Part shown: in pieces, positions 17,152 through 25,826 of the stretch
How the letters are laid out: every line of letters starts with the position of its first letter
Numbering within the stretch: position 1 is the stretch's first letter
Assembly: GCA_048594975.1 (NCBI GenBank)
Contig: JBMDXQ010000011.1
Location: 1 to 64,000 of the forward strand
DNA from: JBMDXB01 sp048594975
GTDB taxonomy: Bacteria; Acidobacteriota; Vicinamibacteria; Vicinamibacterales; 2-12-FULL-66-21
Direction: 5' to 3'
DNA: 64,000 nt
Made by a program: the position numbers and the translations under genes
The notes under the pieces: model-generated
The model's input: only the letters and a program-made list of their open reading frames with translations
What the model was told of the DNA's origin: nothing
Databases searched by the model: none

Positions 17152-17777
17152 CGGCTTACCAGGCGGCCTGGGGTGCGGGCCTGAAACGATCCTATCCACG
17201 GACGGAGCCTACTTTCGCGCTGATACTTCGATGCCCAGACGGCGTTCATCCGTGGCAAGTCGTGGTATGCGGCCCGATGAACTGCTATCCCGTCGACGTT
17301 CCAGCGACGACGAAGACACGATTCCGAGGTCCCGGTCGTAGTTCGGCGCAGCACCTGCGGTGATCACTTGCGAGTGGACTCGCAGATCGAACCAACTGAT
17401 ATTGCCGCCGATACCAGACGGCGCGTCGAACTGTTCGTTTGCCACGAATTCTATCCGGCTCGAGCGCTCGAATCACACGACACGGATTGCCCGGGGCGAA
17501 GACCTTATCGGGAACATCACGGGTAACGATCGGCTCCTGACGATCGGCTTCTCGGTCATGCGGTCCGTCTTCGTCTCGCTGCTCCTGACGTTGCACAATG
17601 GCCCGCTCTCAGGCTGCCTTGCCGCTTGAGATCCTGGCGCTGCGACCCAACTCCTGGTTCGGGAGCGCTCACGTCCGCGATGGCTGCGACTGAGGCCACC
17701 CGACCGTGCAGGCCGCCCGCGCTGTACCCGGTCTGTGAGATGATTGGCCGCGTCCATGGTCAAGGAGGCCCTCGATT
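17152..17777. other. 626-bp region without a recognised gene
   Basis: Short open frames exist on both strands (for example plus 17360-17629 and minus 17285-17596), but none gives a recognisable domain, a credible ribosome site or a coding-like composition. Base composition is visibly less GC-rich than in neighbouring genes. It is best treated as decayed or non-coding DNA ahead of the orphan gene at 17778. Confidence 0.45.
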
Positions 17778-18203
17778 ATGGCGATCATTGCGACCGTCAC
17801 GAGCCAGCAGACAATCCAGTTCGACGTGCCAGGACTGGTAGATTCCCAGGGCGCGAGTCGCGTCATCGTGACAACGGGTATTGCGCAATTCAATCTGCAG
17901 GTGATCGGCACGGGTGGCCAAAACAGCCAGTCCCAGAGTGTCAGGTTCCTAGTCGACCCGGTGATCCCTCCAGGGAGCTTCCGCAAAGCCACGGGTATCG
18001 TTGGGTTCGGCAACGTGTCGACCTTTAATGCCGGCAGTTCCCAAATTCTCGGGTGGAGTATCGACGATATCGCCACCAGCCTGGACGACGAATCTGGAAA
18101 GGTCGAATTGCGCTTCGACGCAAGGGTACTCGCCGCGGGGGAACAAGTGGTCGTCACCCTGTCCTCCGCGACATTTCAGGTGACGACAGTCATTGCCATC
18201 TGA
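17778..18203 (+). CDS. Orphan beta-rich protein, unknown function
   Basis: A 141-residue protein without signal peptide or membrane segment, rich in Val, Ile, Thr, Ser and Gln, predicted to be all-beta. It opens with MAIIATVTSQQTIQFDVPGL, contains GFGNVSTFNAGSSQILGWSI near residue 75 and ends in VTTVIAI. I recognise no family. AAGGAGG lies about 11 nt before the ATG, a strong sign that it is expressed. Its third-codon GC content looks lower than that of neighbours, and it sits inside a debris region, consistent with horizontal acquisition. A structural or tail-fibre-like beta protein is possible but unsupported. Confidence 0.55.
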   Translation: MAIIATVTSQQTIQFDVPGLVDSQGASRVIVTTGIAQFNLQVIGTGGQNSQSQSVRFLVDPVIPPGSFRKATGIVGFGNVSTFNAGSSQILGWSIDDIATSLDDESGKVELRFDARVLAAGEQVVVTLSSATFQVTTVIAI

Positions 18204-18358
18204 CCGGGACTGACAGCGAAGCTTCGCCTGAAACCGCCAGGCAAGACCCGGGCACCATTTTGCCGTGCGGTGAAGCTCGAGATGGTCCTTCGGCCTCAGA
18301 CTGGAGTGCCTTCATCGGACTTCCGGCCAAGGAGCTCGATCTCACGTCTGAGTTATCG

Positions 18359-18680
18359 ATGCCGGTCACCACCGGTAACAGAATCGGGCCCTATGAGCTC
18401 GTGGCTCCGCTCGGATCGGGTTGGATGGGTGAGGTGTGGAAGGCCCGCGATACGCGGCTCAATCGCCTTGTCGCCCTGAAGATTCTTCCGGCGGGAACAG
18501 CCAACGACGACGATCGTCGCCGCCGTTCTCATCGAGGCGCAGGCGGCATCTGCCCTCAATCATCGGACATCGTCACGATTCACGACATCGTCAGCGAGCA
18601 CGGTCACGAAGCCATCGCGATGGAGTTCATCCCGCGACGAACGCTTGACGCGCTGATCCAGCCGCAGGGGATAGGCCTCC
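18359..18680 (+). pseudogene. Ser/Thr protein kinase N-terminal remnant
   Basis: From the ATG at 18359 the frame reads MPVTTGNRIGPYELVAPLGS, then GWMGEVWKARDTRLNRLVAL and KILPAG. This is a PknB-type glycine loop (with Trp replacing the usual second Gly) and the ATP-binding Lys. After the Arg-rich stretch, a different frame encodes VLIEAQAASALNH before the first frame resumes with IVTIHDIVSEHGHEAIAMEF. These are two compensating shifts within the alpha-C region. The rest of the kinase, including HRD and DFG, is missing. Confidence 0.65.
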
Positions 18681-18767
18681 TGCGCGACGGGCGGATGGTC
18701 CGCACCGGGCCGGCATCGCCGCTGCGCCAGGTCTCCGCGGCAAGTCGTTGCGCGTGGTGCTGATCGC

Positions 18768-18893
18768 GGGACGCTCGAGTTCAGCAACGCCACGGCGCCC
18801 GGCACCTGCACGCTGCGCGTCACCGTGTCGCAGGTGCGCGACGGCAAGGCACGCCGGCAGCAGCAGCAGTGGGCGACGTTCGAGATCCACTGA
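18768..18893 (+). pseudogene. C-terminal fragment of an unidentified protein
   Basis: In the frame ending at the TGA 18891-18893 the sequence reads GTLEFSNATAPGTCTLRVTV, then SQVRDGKARRQQQQWATFEI and H. It looks like the last beta strands of a secreted or Ig-like domain, but it has no start and no recognisable family. It abuts the kinase remnant, indicating deletion fusion. Confidence 0.35.
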
Positions 18894-18968
18894 TCGTATT
18901 GCTGTTCTTGCGGTTTCGGCAGCGATGATCGACCGCGGACGTGGACTGCCGGTGAGATAATCCTGCGC

Positions 18969-19496
18969 ATGTCGGACTGGAACGTCTGGCGGTGGCTCGG
19001 CTTCGAGCGGCCGGCCGCTGCGCGCGACGTGCTCGACTCGGTGGTTGAGGTGCTGGAGCACCTCGAGCCGGCGCGCGCGCGCTACATCGCCGGGTTCGCC
19101 TACCTGCTCGGCCGCGTCGCCGACGCCGACTCCACCGTGAGCGCCGACGAGGCCGCGCTGATGAAGCAACTGATCATGGAGGAGGGCAGGGTCTCCTCCG
19201 AGGAGGGCGAGGCGATCGTCCGGCTGGCGCTGGATGACAACCGCCGTTTCGGCGGAACGCACAACGTGACCGTGACGCGGGACCTCGCGGCAGCGACAAC
19301 GCTGGAGCAGCGGCTGGGGATCCTGCGGTGCCTGTTCGCGGTGTCGGCGGCCGACGCGGCGGTGCAGGTCGTGGAGGACAACGAGATCCGCCGCATCAGC
19401 CGGGAGCTGCGCATCGAGCACGGCGACTTCATCCGCGCGCGCCTGGAAGTTCGCGAGCACCTAGCGGTGTTGCGCGGTCGTCTCCGTCGCGAGTGA
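18969..19496 (+). CDS. TerB-family protein
   Basis: A 175-residue all-helical cytosolic protein matching the tellurite-resistance TerB/DjlA-N fold: YIAGFAYLLGRVADADSTVS (acidic loop, about residues 39-58), DEAALMKQLIMEEGRVSSEE, a second helical half with LRCLFAVSAADAAVQVVEDN and EIRRISRELRIEHGDF. TerB domains carry a metal-binding acidic cluster and are linked to membrane-stress responses; a direct tellurite role is not implied. There is no Shine-Dalgarno site. GATAAT (18956-18961) ends 7 nt before the ATG, suggesting a leaderless message. Confidence 0.8.
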   Translation: MSDWNVWRWLGFERPAAARDVLDSVVEVLEHLEPARARYIAGFAYLLGRVADADSTVSADEAALMKQLIMEEGRVSSEEGEAIVRLALDDNRRFGGTHNVTVTRDLAAATTLEQRLGILRCLFAVSAADAAVQVVEDNEIRRISRELRIEHGDFIRARLEVREHLAVLRGRLRRE

Positions 19497-19537
19497 TCGG
19501 CAATCATGGATCGGCGTGTTAGGATTGGTGGTTCAAA

Positions 19538-19612
19538 GGGCCGCTAGCTCAGTGGTAGAGCACCTGACTTTTAATCAGGGTGTCCCGGGTTCGATCCCCG
19601 GGCGGCCCACCA
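19538..19612 (+). tRNA. tRNA-Lys (anticodon UUU)
   Basis: A complete cloverleaf: acceptor stem GGGCCGC/GCGGCCC, D-loop AGCTCAGTGGTAGAG, anticodon arm CTGAC-TTTTAA-TCAG with anticodon TTT, T arm CCGGGTTCGATCCCCGG, discriminator A and encoded CCA (19610-19612). No integrase or attachment-site duplication is visible beside it. Confidence 0.95.
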
Positions 19613-19897
19613 CCGCTTAGCTGACGCGTGCACTACGCGCCTGGGCAACCGCACACCACACGACCGGACGCGTCCACCACCCGCGCGACCGCAGCGAACC
19701 CGTTTGCCGCGCCTCGTTTGGACAGGTGCAGCGCAAGCGGTCCTTCGACCGGCTGGGAGGGGGCGCGAGGCTTCGCGTCACGATGAACGATCGTCACGAC
19801 CGAGCCACGGTCGTGGCCGGTCGGCGCCGGCGGGCAGCTCGACCGCACGGCGCGTGAACACGAGTCCCAGAGCAGGTAGAGTGCCGCGGGCAGCCCT

Positions 19898-21514
19898 ATG
19901 AGAGACCAGGGTGTTGCACGCAGCGGGTCGGCCGAGGTGGCGCGACGCGTCTGTGTCGCCCTCGCCGCGGTCCTTCTCCCGCTCATGGTCCTCGCCTCGT
20001 TCGACTTCGGGGTCACGTGGGACGAGGCGGACCGTCATCGCAACGGCCAGCGGGTCTGGGAGTTCGTCCGCGGCCTGCGAGGCCGCGCGGACTTCGCCGA
20101 AACCGGCGGGCACGTGTACCCCGGTCTGTTCGACGCGATCTGCGCCGCGCTGGTCGGCTGGCTGCCCGAGGAGTGGAACCGCTTCGTCGTCCGCCACGCG
20201 GTGACGGCGACGGTCGGGTGGATCGGTATCGTCTTCGCCGGTCGGCTGGCCGCACGGCTGTTCGGACCCTGGACGGGAGCACTGGCCATGGTGCTGCTCG
20301 CCGCCTCGCCGCGCTACTTCGCCAGCGCGATGAACAACCCGAAGGATCTCCCCTTCGCCGCCGCGAGCGTGGCGGCGCTCTACTACATCTCGACCGTCTC
20401 GCCGCGTTGGCCGTACCTGCCGGCATCCACCGCGATCAAGATCGCGCTCGCGCTGGCCGTCGCGCTGAACGTCAGGGTCGGCGCCCTGGTGTATCTCGGC
20501 TACTTCGGCGCCCTGGTCGCCGCGATTGTGATCATCGACCGCTGCTCCGACCGACGGCGCCTCGCGGACACGGCGGCCCGCGTGCTCGCGATCGTGCTCG
20601 CCGTCCTGCTGCTCGGAACGCTGTTCTGGCCGTGGGCGGGCGGTGCGCCGCTGACGCGGCCCTTCCAGGCGCTCGCCGGCGCCGCGCGGTTCCCCTGGGG
20701 CGGCCTCGTCCTGTTCGACGGCTTCGCGTACGAGGCCCGTGACCTGCCCTGGGTGTACGTGCCCACGTGGTTCCTCATCTCGACGCCGCCGGTCGTCCTC
20801 GCCGGGGCCGCTCTCAGCGTTCTGCTGGCGCAGCCCCGCCGAACTGCGCTGACGGTGGCGGGACTGTGGACGGTCGTGCTGTCGCCGGTGGCAGCAGCCG
20901 TCGCCCTCGGCTCGACGCTCTATGACGGCGTCCGTCACCTGCTGTTCGTCTATCCCGTTCTCGCGGTGCTGGCCGCTGCCGGGTGGACGGGGCTGCTGCA
21001 CGCCGGCCGTCCCGCTCTGCTCCGCACGGGTGCTGCACTCGCGCTCGCCGCCGGCCTCGCGACCATTCTGCTGTTCAACGTGCGCTTTCACCCGAACCAG
21101 GGCGTGTATTTCAACGAGTTCGTCGGCGGGCCGCGCGGCGCCTTCGCGCGCTACGAGATGGACTACTGGGGCAACTGCTTTCTCCAGGCGCTCGAGTGGA
21201 GCGCGGGCGTGGCGCGATCCCGCGGAACGACCATCACCGTGGCCGGCGCTCCGCACCACCTCGTCCAGTACAACCTGCCACGATTCCCGGAGCTGAGGTT
21301 CGCGCGCGAGTCGGACGACGAGCACCACGTCCACGTCCGGCTGGTGCGCGGGCGCGTCGCGGCGGTCAGGGAAATGGCCGCGCGCCCGGCGGTGCACCAG
21401 GTGCGCACACCCGACGGGGCGGTGCTCTGCACGGTAACCGCCGGCCCGAAGTTCGCCGAGCTCGAATCCTCACGCGCGCAGGCGCGGCCGCATCAGGGAA
21501 GCGCTTCCCGCTGA
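19898..21514 (+). CDS. GT-C family membrane glycosyltransferase (PMT/GT39-like)
   Basis: A 538-residue polytopic membrane protein. The first helix is followed by FGVTWDEADRHRNGQRVWEF, which matches the periplasmic loop-1 acidic DE motif of GT-C (ArnT/PMT-like) glycosyltransferases. About ten further helices follow and then a soluble C-terminal domain of about 130 residues (NVRFHPNQGVYFNEFVGGPR, GAFARYEMDYWGNCFLQAL). Such enzymes use polyprenyl-phosphate sugars to glycosylate lipids or proteins on the periplasmic side; donor and acceptor are unknown. The ATG at 19898 lacks a strong ribosome site. It is convergent with the beta-helix gene. Confidence 0.78.
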   Translation: MRDQGVARSGSAEVARRVCVALAAVLLPLMVLASFDFGVTWDEADRHRNGQRVWEFVRGLRGRADFAETGGHVYPGLFDAICAALVGWLPEEWNRFVVRHAVTATVGWIGIVFAGRLAARLFGPWTGALAMVLLAASPRYFASAMNNPKDLPFAAASVAALYYISTVSPRWPYLPASTAIKIALALAVALNVRVGALVYLGYFGALVAAIVIIDRCSDRRRLADTAARVLAIVLAVLLLGTLFWPWAGGAPLTRPFQALAGAARFPWGGLVLFDGFAYEARDLPWVYVPTWFLISTPPVVLAGAALSVLLAQPRRTALTVAGLWTVVLSPVAAAVALGSTLYDGVRHLLFVYPVLAVLAAAGWTGLLHAGRPALLRTGAALALAAGLATILLFNVRFHPNQGVYFNEFVGGPRGAFARYEMDYWGNCFLQALEWSAGVARSRGTTITVAGAPHHLVQYNLPRFPELRFARESDDEHHVHVRLVRGRVAAVREMAARPAVHQVRTPDGAVLCTVTAGPKFAELESSRAQARPHQGSASR

Positions 21515-21560
21515 GACCCGAGGCTGCCGCGCATCGCCGCGGCGGCACGCCGCAAGCAGC

Positions 21561-24500
21561 CTATCGAGCCGCGGAAACGGCGACGTCGCCCGCCATGCCC
21601 CACGAATCGACCCAAGAGGTCACGTAGCTGCTGGTCGAGTTGCGCACGAACCACATGCCGGCCGATTCGCGCCACACGGCGATCTCGGCGCGCGCGTCTC
21701 CGTCGAAATCGATGGGCACCGGCACATCATCGGCATCTGCGAGCCCCCACACGTACACGCCGTACCCGAGCCAGTTGGTCGACGACCACAGGATGAACCA
21801 CTCGCCCGTGGCGGGCCGCCAGATGCCGATGTCGGCACGTCGATCGCCGTCGAAATCCGCCGCGAGCGGCATGTCGCCGGGGATGCCCCAGACGGCCTCG
21901 CCGTGCGACGTGTAGTTGCTCGAGGACCAGAGTAGATACCAGCATCCGCTCGAGGGACGCCAGATTCCCAGCTCCGCCCGCGAATCGCCGTCGAAATCGG
22001 CGGCTACCGGCGTGTCGCCGTCGACGCCCCAGGAGTGCACCCAGTAGCTCGAATAGTCCGTCGACGACAGCCGGATGAACCAGTGGCCTGTCGACGGCCG
22101 CCAGATCCCGAGATCCGCGCGGCGGTCGCCGTCGTAGTCCGCCGGGACGGGCACGTCGCCGGCGACGCCCCACGTGCGTGTCGATTCACTCTGATATCCG
22201 CTCGACGAGAGGCGGACGATCCACTGTCCCGTCGATGGCCGCCAGACGGCGATATCCTCTCGTCCGTCGGCGTCGTAATCCGCCGGCACCGGCGTATCGC
22301 CGGCCGAGCCGCCCGCGTGCACCCAGTAGCCAGCGAAGCCGGTCGACGACAGCTTCATGAACCATTGCCCGGTCGCGGGCCGCCAGACGGCGAGCTCCGC
22401 GCGGCCGTCTCCGTCGAAATCTCCCGGGCGTGCGCGCCCGCGCACCGTCAGCAGCGCCGCGTTCGTGTTCGCGGAGCCATAGGCGTTGCTGAACACCGCG
22501 CGGAAGCGTGTGCCGGAGTCCGACAACTGCGCGGTCTGTGAATAGGGAACGACCGTCGCGCCGGGGATGTCGCTCCACGTCGCACCGCCGTCGAGGCTCC
22601 TCTGCCACTGCACGGTGACTGGCGCCGCGCCGCTGGCCGCCGCGCTGAACGTCGCCAGGGCGCCCGGCACCGTCGTGACGTTCGCCGGATGTGCCGTCAC
22701 GACCGGTTGCGGCAGGATACCGGCGCCGGACGCCTCCAGCGACCTCGTGCCACCCGTGTCGTTGGCGTTGACCCAGACCAGACCGCCGTACGAGGCGATG
22801 GCGGTGGGCGCGAAGCTGACGCTCACGTCCTGGGAGGACCCGGGCGGAATCGTCCCGCTCCACGAACCGCTGAATCCTTGCGGGACGCTGATGCCGTAGA
22901 CCGTCAGCGCGTCGGTGCCCCTGTTGCTGATCGTCAGCGTCCTCGTCGCGGCCGTGCCGATGACCACGTTGCCGAAGGCGAGATCGCCGCTCAACACGAT
23001 GACCCGGCTGATCGCCGTTCCCGAAACCGCGATCGTATTCGTGCCACCGGTGTGGTCGGCCGCGACCACGATCGCCCCCTCGTAGGTGCCGGCTTCGGTA
23101 GGCTGGAAAGACACGTATACGGTCTGCAGTTCGCCCGCAGGGATCGTCCCGGTCCAGGATGCGCTGAATCCCGGCGGACAATCGATGCTCCGTATCGTCA
23201 GCGGCGCGTTGCCCATGTTTCGGATCGTCAGCAACCGCGACGTGAACGAGCCCACCGGCTGCGTTCCGAATGCCAGCTCTCCGCTCAACGCGATAATCCG
23301 GGTGATTGGCGGCACCGAGGTTGTCAGCGTCCAGTACGAGACGCTGCCGCCGTCGGCGTAGGTCGAGCCCGCGGCGTTGAGGGCCCGCACCTGCCAGTAG
23401 TACGTCGTCCCGCCCAGGAGACCGTTGAGCGTGGCGTCCGTCCGGTTCCAGGCCGGCACCCACGTGCCATCGCAGACGCTGTTGTCGACCGTGTCGTAGC
23501 AGTACTCGTAGCTCGTCGCGCCATCGCTGGCGGCCCATCTCAGCGCCAGCGTCAACGGCTGCTCCAGCGCGCCGTCGGCGGGACCGATCCTGCTGAACGC
23601 GCCGGGCATGGCTGCCGACGGACCGCCCGTCGCCGCCTCATCCGCCCCGATGTCGACGCGCGCGACGGTGTCAGCATCGCCGTCGAGCATCCGCGCGTGG
23701 AGGTCGATGTCGACCCCCGGCAATCCCGGCGCGGCGTCCTGCCCCGCGTCGATCGCGGGCGAGCCGGGCCCGAGGTGATAGTCACCGGCGGCAGGATCGA
23801 CGAACAGCGGGGCGGCGGAGATGTTTCCGTTCGCTCCAGTCTGGTCGCCACAGACGCCGCCGTAGGTCCCGCCGGCGGCGCTGAAGACGTCATTCGATCG
23901 AAACAACGGCACGCCGCTGTCGTAGAGATCGCTACAGATGACCGCCGTCTGACCCTCCGCCGCAGCAATGATGTTGTTGTAGAGCGCAGCGTTGCCGTCA
24001 TAGCCCTCGGCCCGAATCCCGGAGCCGTCGGGGCTGTCGTTTGCGGCGATCGTGTTGTTGACGAGCCGAATCCCGCGGGTGCTCGAGGGAACGACCCAGG
24101 CGATTCCGCCGCCGTGCGCCGCGTGGTTGCCTGCGATGAGGTTGCCGACGATATTCGGGTTTGCCTCGTTGCGCAGGGCGATGCCCCCGCCCTCGTTCTC
24201 CGCTCTGTTTCCCACGATGACATTGAACTCGATGGTGGGCGAGTCGGCGCCGAACAGGTCGATGCCGCCGCCGGAGGACACGCCGGAGTTGTTCCGGATG
24301 ATGTTGCGGCGGATAACGGCGGTGGAGGCTCCGAGGATCAGGATGCCTCCGCCGCCGAGCCCGCTCGAGCAGCCGGCCTGGAAGTTCTCCGCGATCGTGT
24401 TTTCCTCGATGAGCGGTGACCCGAAGTGAATCGAGATGCCGTTCCCGACGCAGGACCGGTTGCCGACGATCGCGTTGCCGCGGATGACGGGCGATGCATA

Positions 24501-24917
24501 TTCGATGCGTACTCCGCCGCCGTCGCCATACCCCGGCGTATCGAAGCTGGATCGCCCGTTGGTGATGGTGAATCCTTCGAGCGAGGAAGACGCAGCTTCT
24601 CCGGACTCGAACGTGACCACGGAATCAGCGAGGTTGCCATCGAGAATCGTGGCGGCGGGCCCTGCGACGCTTCGCACCGCGATCGCCTTGCCGCCGAAGT
24701 TGATGGTCTCGAGATACGTTCCCGGACAGACCAGAACGATATCGCCGGCGGCAGCGGCGGCGATCGCGGCGCCGACAGTCGCAAAGGCGGCACCGGGGTC
24801 GTCGCAGTTCGCGGCCGACCCGTACCCGTCATCGTCGACGATTCGCGTGGTCTGCGCCGCGACGGGAGACGCGGCCAGGAGAACGCACATGAGAAGGACG
24901 CGCTGGAGGTCGCTCAT
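21561..24917 (-). CDS. Large secreted multidomain protein: beta-helix, Fn3, anchor-D and six C-terminal repeats
   Basis: An 1118-residue exported protein. Signal peptide at residues 1-22 (MSDLQRVLLMCVLLAASPVA AQ). Residues about 25-430 form a right-handed parallel beta-helix with repeated GGG(I/V)..., N.I..N and GN.I..N rungs. About 455-545 is an Fn3-like domain (YEYCYDTVDNS, YYWQVRALNAAG). About 555-750 holds two choice-of-anchor-D/ASPM-SPD2-Hydin-like domains (LSGELAFGTQPVG; LSGDLAFGNVVIG). About 765-840 is Ig-like (WQRSLDGGATWSDIPGA). The C-terminus has six about 47-residue repeats (DFDGDGRAELAVWRPATGQW pattern), like FG-GAP/VCBS propellers. A role in surface adhesion or polysaccharide binding is inferred. 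The ATG at 24917 has GGAG 7-8 nt upstream. Confidence 0.85.
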   Translation of the reverse strand: MSDLQRVLLMCVLLAASPVAAQTTRIVDDDGYGSAANCDDPGAAFATVGAAIAAAAAGDIVLVCPGTYLETINFGGKAIAVRSVAGPAATILDGNLADSVVTFESGEAASSSLEGFTITNGRSSFDTPGYGDGGGVRIEYASPVIRGNAIVGNRSCVGNGISIHFGSPLIEENTIAENFQAGCSSGLGGGGILILGASTAVIRRNIIRNNSGVSSGGGIDLFGADSPTIEFNVIVGNRAENEGGGIALRNEANPNIVGNLIAGNHAAHGGGIAWVVPSSTRGIRLVNNTIAANDSPDGSGIRAEGYDGNAALYNNIIAAAEGQTAVICSDLYDSGVPLFRSNDVFSAAGGTYGGVCGDQTGANGNISAAPLFVDPAAGDYHLGPGSPAIDAGQDAAPGLPGVDIDLHARMLDGDADTVARVDIGADEAATGGPSAAMPGAFSRIGPADGALEQPLTLALRWAASDGATSYEYCYDTVDNSVCDGTWVPAWNRTDATLNGLLGGTTYYWQVRALNAAGSTYADGGSVSYWTLTTSVPPITRIIALSGELAFGTQPVGSFTSRLLTIRNMGNAPLTIRSIDCPPGFSASWTGTIPAGELQTVYVSFQPTEAGTYEGAIVVAADHTGGTNTIAVSGTAISRVIVLSGDLAFGNVVIGTAATRTLTISNRGTDALTVYGISVPQGFSGSWSGTIPPGSSQDVSVSFAPTAIASYGGLVWVNANDTGGTRSLEASGAGILPQPVVTAHPANVTTVPGALATFSAAASGAAPVTVQWQRSLDGGATWSDIPGATVVPYSQTAQLSDSGTRFRAVFSNAYGSANTNAALLTVRGRARPGDFDGDGRAELAVWRPATGQWFMKLSSTGFAGYWVHAGGSAGDTPVPADYDADGREDIAVWRPSTGQWIVRLSSSGYQSESTRTWGVAGDVPVPADYDGDRRADLGIWRPSTGHWFIRLSSTDYSSYWVHSWGVDGDTPVAADFDGDSRAELGIWRPSSGCWYLLWSSSNYTSHGEAVWGIPGDMPLAADFDGDRRADIGIWRPATGEWFILWSSTNWLGYGVYVWGLADADDVPVPIDFDGDARAEIAVWRESAGMWFVRNSTSSYVTSWVDSWGMAGDVAVSAAR

Positions 24918-25627
24918 GAATGGCTCCGGCCAGGGCCGTCCGCAGTCCCGGCAGGCGGCGTAAAAACCTGATCGTCGGTGTCGGCGCGACGACTTGCAGG
25001 GAATCGATGCAATACAGCAATCGTCACGCCCGGTAACGGGAACCCGGCGATCCCCGTAACTTGTTGTCACGGCACGGACGGCCGAGCGGACGTAAGCGTA
25101 TGCGCCGCCGACCTGGCGACGGCCGGGCGGCACCGCCACCAGAAAAGCGGCACCTTGAGAAGCGGCACCGGCAGCGCTTGTCGGCGGGAATTCGCTTTAC
25201 ACGAGGAATTACCTTTGTGATAGAAAGTCTTCGCAGCGACACACCTCAGCCTGGGCGGAGGAGCCCAGGCTGAAGACAGCAAAGCGAATCGCGGCAGACG
25301 CTGCGTCACCAGGCACCACCAGTTTCAGGTCATCACCTCGCGAGAGAGCGCCGCTACGCCGTACGCGTGCTGGTCCGGACGCGGGCGTTCACCTTGCCTG
25401 CGGTCGCATCGCTCGCGCTCGCGATCGCCGTCACGACGACGGCGTCAGCCGTCCTGGACGGCGTGTCGTAACCGGCCGGCGCGTCATGTGGCCAGCGCTG
25501 TGGTTCCCACGAGGCAGCTCGGCATGCCAGAGCATGGTGCGCCTGTGTTCTCAGCATGAATCTTGCTCTCGAGAACCATTCGAATCGTCCGCTCGCAGGG
25601 AACCATGCGAGAAGGAGGAGATAGGCG
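24918..25627. other. 710-bp intergenic region with a candidate structured RNA
   Basis: It separates the beta-helix gene (minus) from the small basic gene (plus) and contains no convincing coding sequence. It holds the nested-helix element at 25190-25289. A short direct repeat, AGCGGCACC, occurs at 25145 and 25161 just beside that element. Promoters for both flanking genes should lie here. Confidence 0.5.
25190..25289. ncRNA. Candidate structured RNA or riboswitch-like leader
   Basis: Three nested helices are visible. P1 is ATTCGCTTT (25190-25198) with AAAGCGAAT (25281-25289), 9 bp. P2 is GTCTT (25227-25231) with AAGAC (25273-25277). P3 is CAGCCTGGGC (25247-25256) with GCCCAGGCTG (25263-25272), a perfect 10-bp stem with loop GGAGGA. 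The long single-stranded joints (25199-25226 and 25232-25246) are the kind of region that forms a ligand pocket or pseudoknot. The transcribed strand is unclear: as a minus-strand leader it would precede the beta-helix gene by about 270 nt, as a plus-strand leader the small basic gene by about 340 nt. It matches no riboswitch class I can recall. Confidence 0.35.
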
Positions 25628-25798
25628 ATGCCCCCACGCGGAGTGAAGAGCGCAAAGCGCAAACGACAGTACGAGAAGATCAAGGCGTCGGTGCAGCAGC
25701 GCGGCCGTAGTGCCGCAACCGCGAAGCGCATCGCGGCGGCGACGACGAACAAGACGCGCCGGGAGAAGGGGGAGACGAAAGGACGCAAGAAGCGGTAG
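25628..25798 (+). CDS. Small basic protein (56 aa), annotated in relatives as plasmid-stabilisation-like
   Basis: The ORF encodes 56 residues: MPPRGVKSAKRKRQYEKIKA, then SVQQRGRSAATAKRIAAATT and NKTRREKGETKGRKKR. It fits a family of small Lys/Arg-rich proteins with the pattern R.YE.IK.S...RG.S...A..IAA.TVNK.R...GE, sometimes annotated as plasmid stabilisation proteins without experimental basis. One amphipathic helix is likely. AAGGAGGA lies 8 nt before the ATG, so expression is convincing. Nucleic-acid binding is a reasonable inference from charge. Confidence 0.75.
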   Translation: MPPRGVKSAKRKRQYEKIKASVQQRGRSAATAKRIAAATTNKTRREKGETKGRKKR

Positions 25799-25826
25799 CC
25801 GCCCCGGAGTGGGCCCGTCCGCCGGG

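Noticed and set aside
15324..17354. 676-codon minus-strand frame spanning lgt and the sigma gene
   Set aside because: Crosses two real genes in another frame and is Arg/Pro-rich; no motif.
17360..17629. 89-codon plus-strand frame
   Set aside because: No ribosome site, no recognised domain, atypical composition; treated as non-coding.
19538..19612. tRNA-Lys as an integration site for a genomic island
   Set aside because: No integrase and no direct repeat of the tRNA 3' end was found on either side.
19633..20016. 127-codon minus-strand frame upstream of the GT-C gene
   Set aside because: Overlaps the GT-C start region, lacks a ribosome site and recognisable domain; the tail looked slightly protein-like but not enough.
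25247..25272. Central hairpin alone as a simple terminator
   Set aside because: It is far from either flanking stop codon, lacks a T run and is nested inside two more helices.
25246..25273. ZTP (pfl) riboswitch assignment from the GCCTGGGC string
   Set aside because: Only a short string matches; the remaining conserved pfl positions and the pseudoknot are not present.
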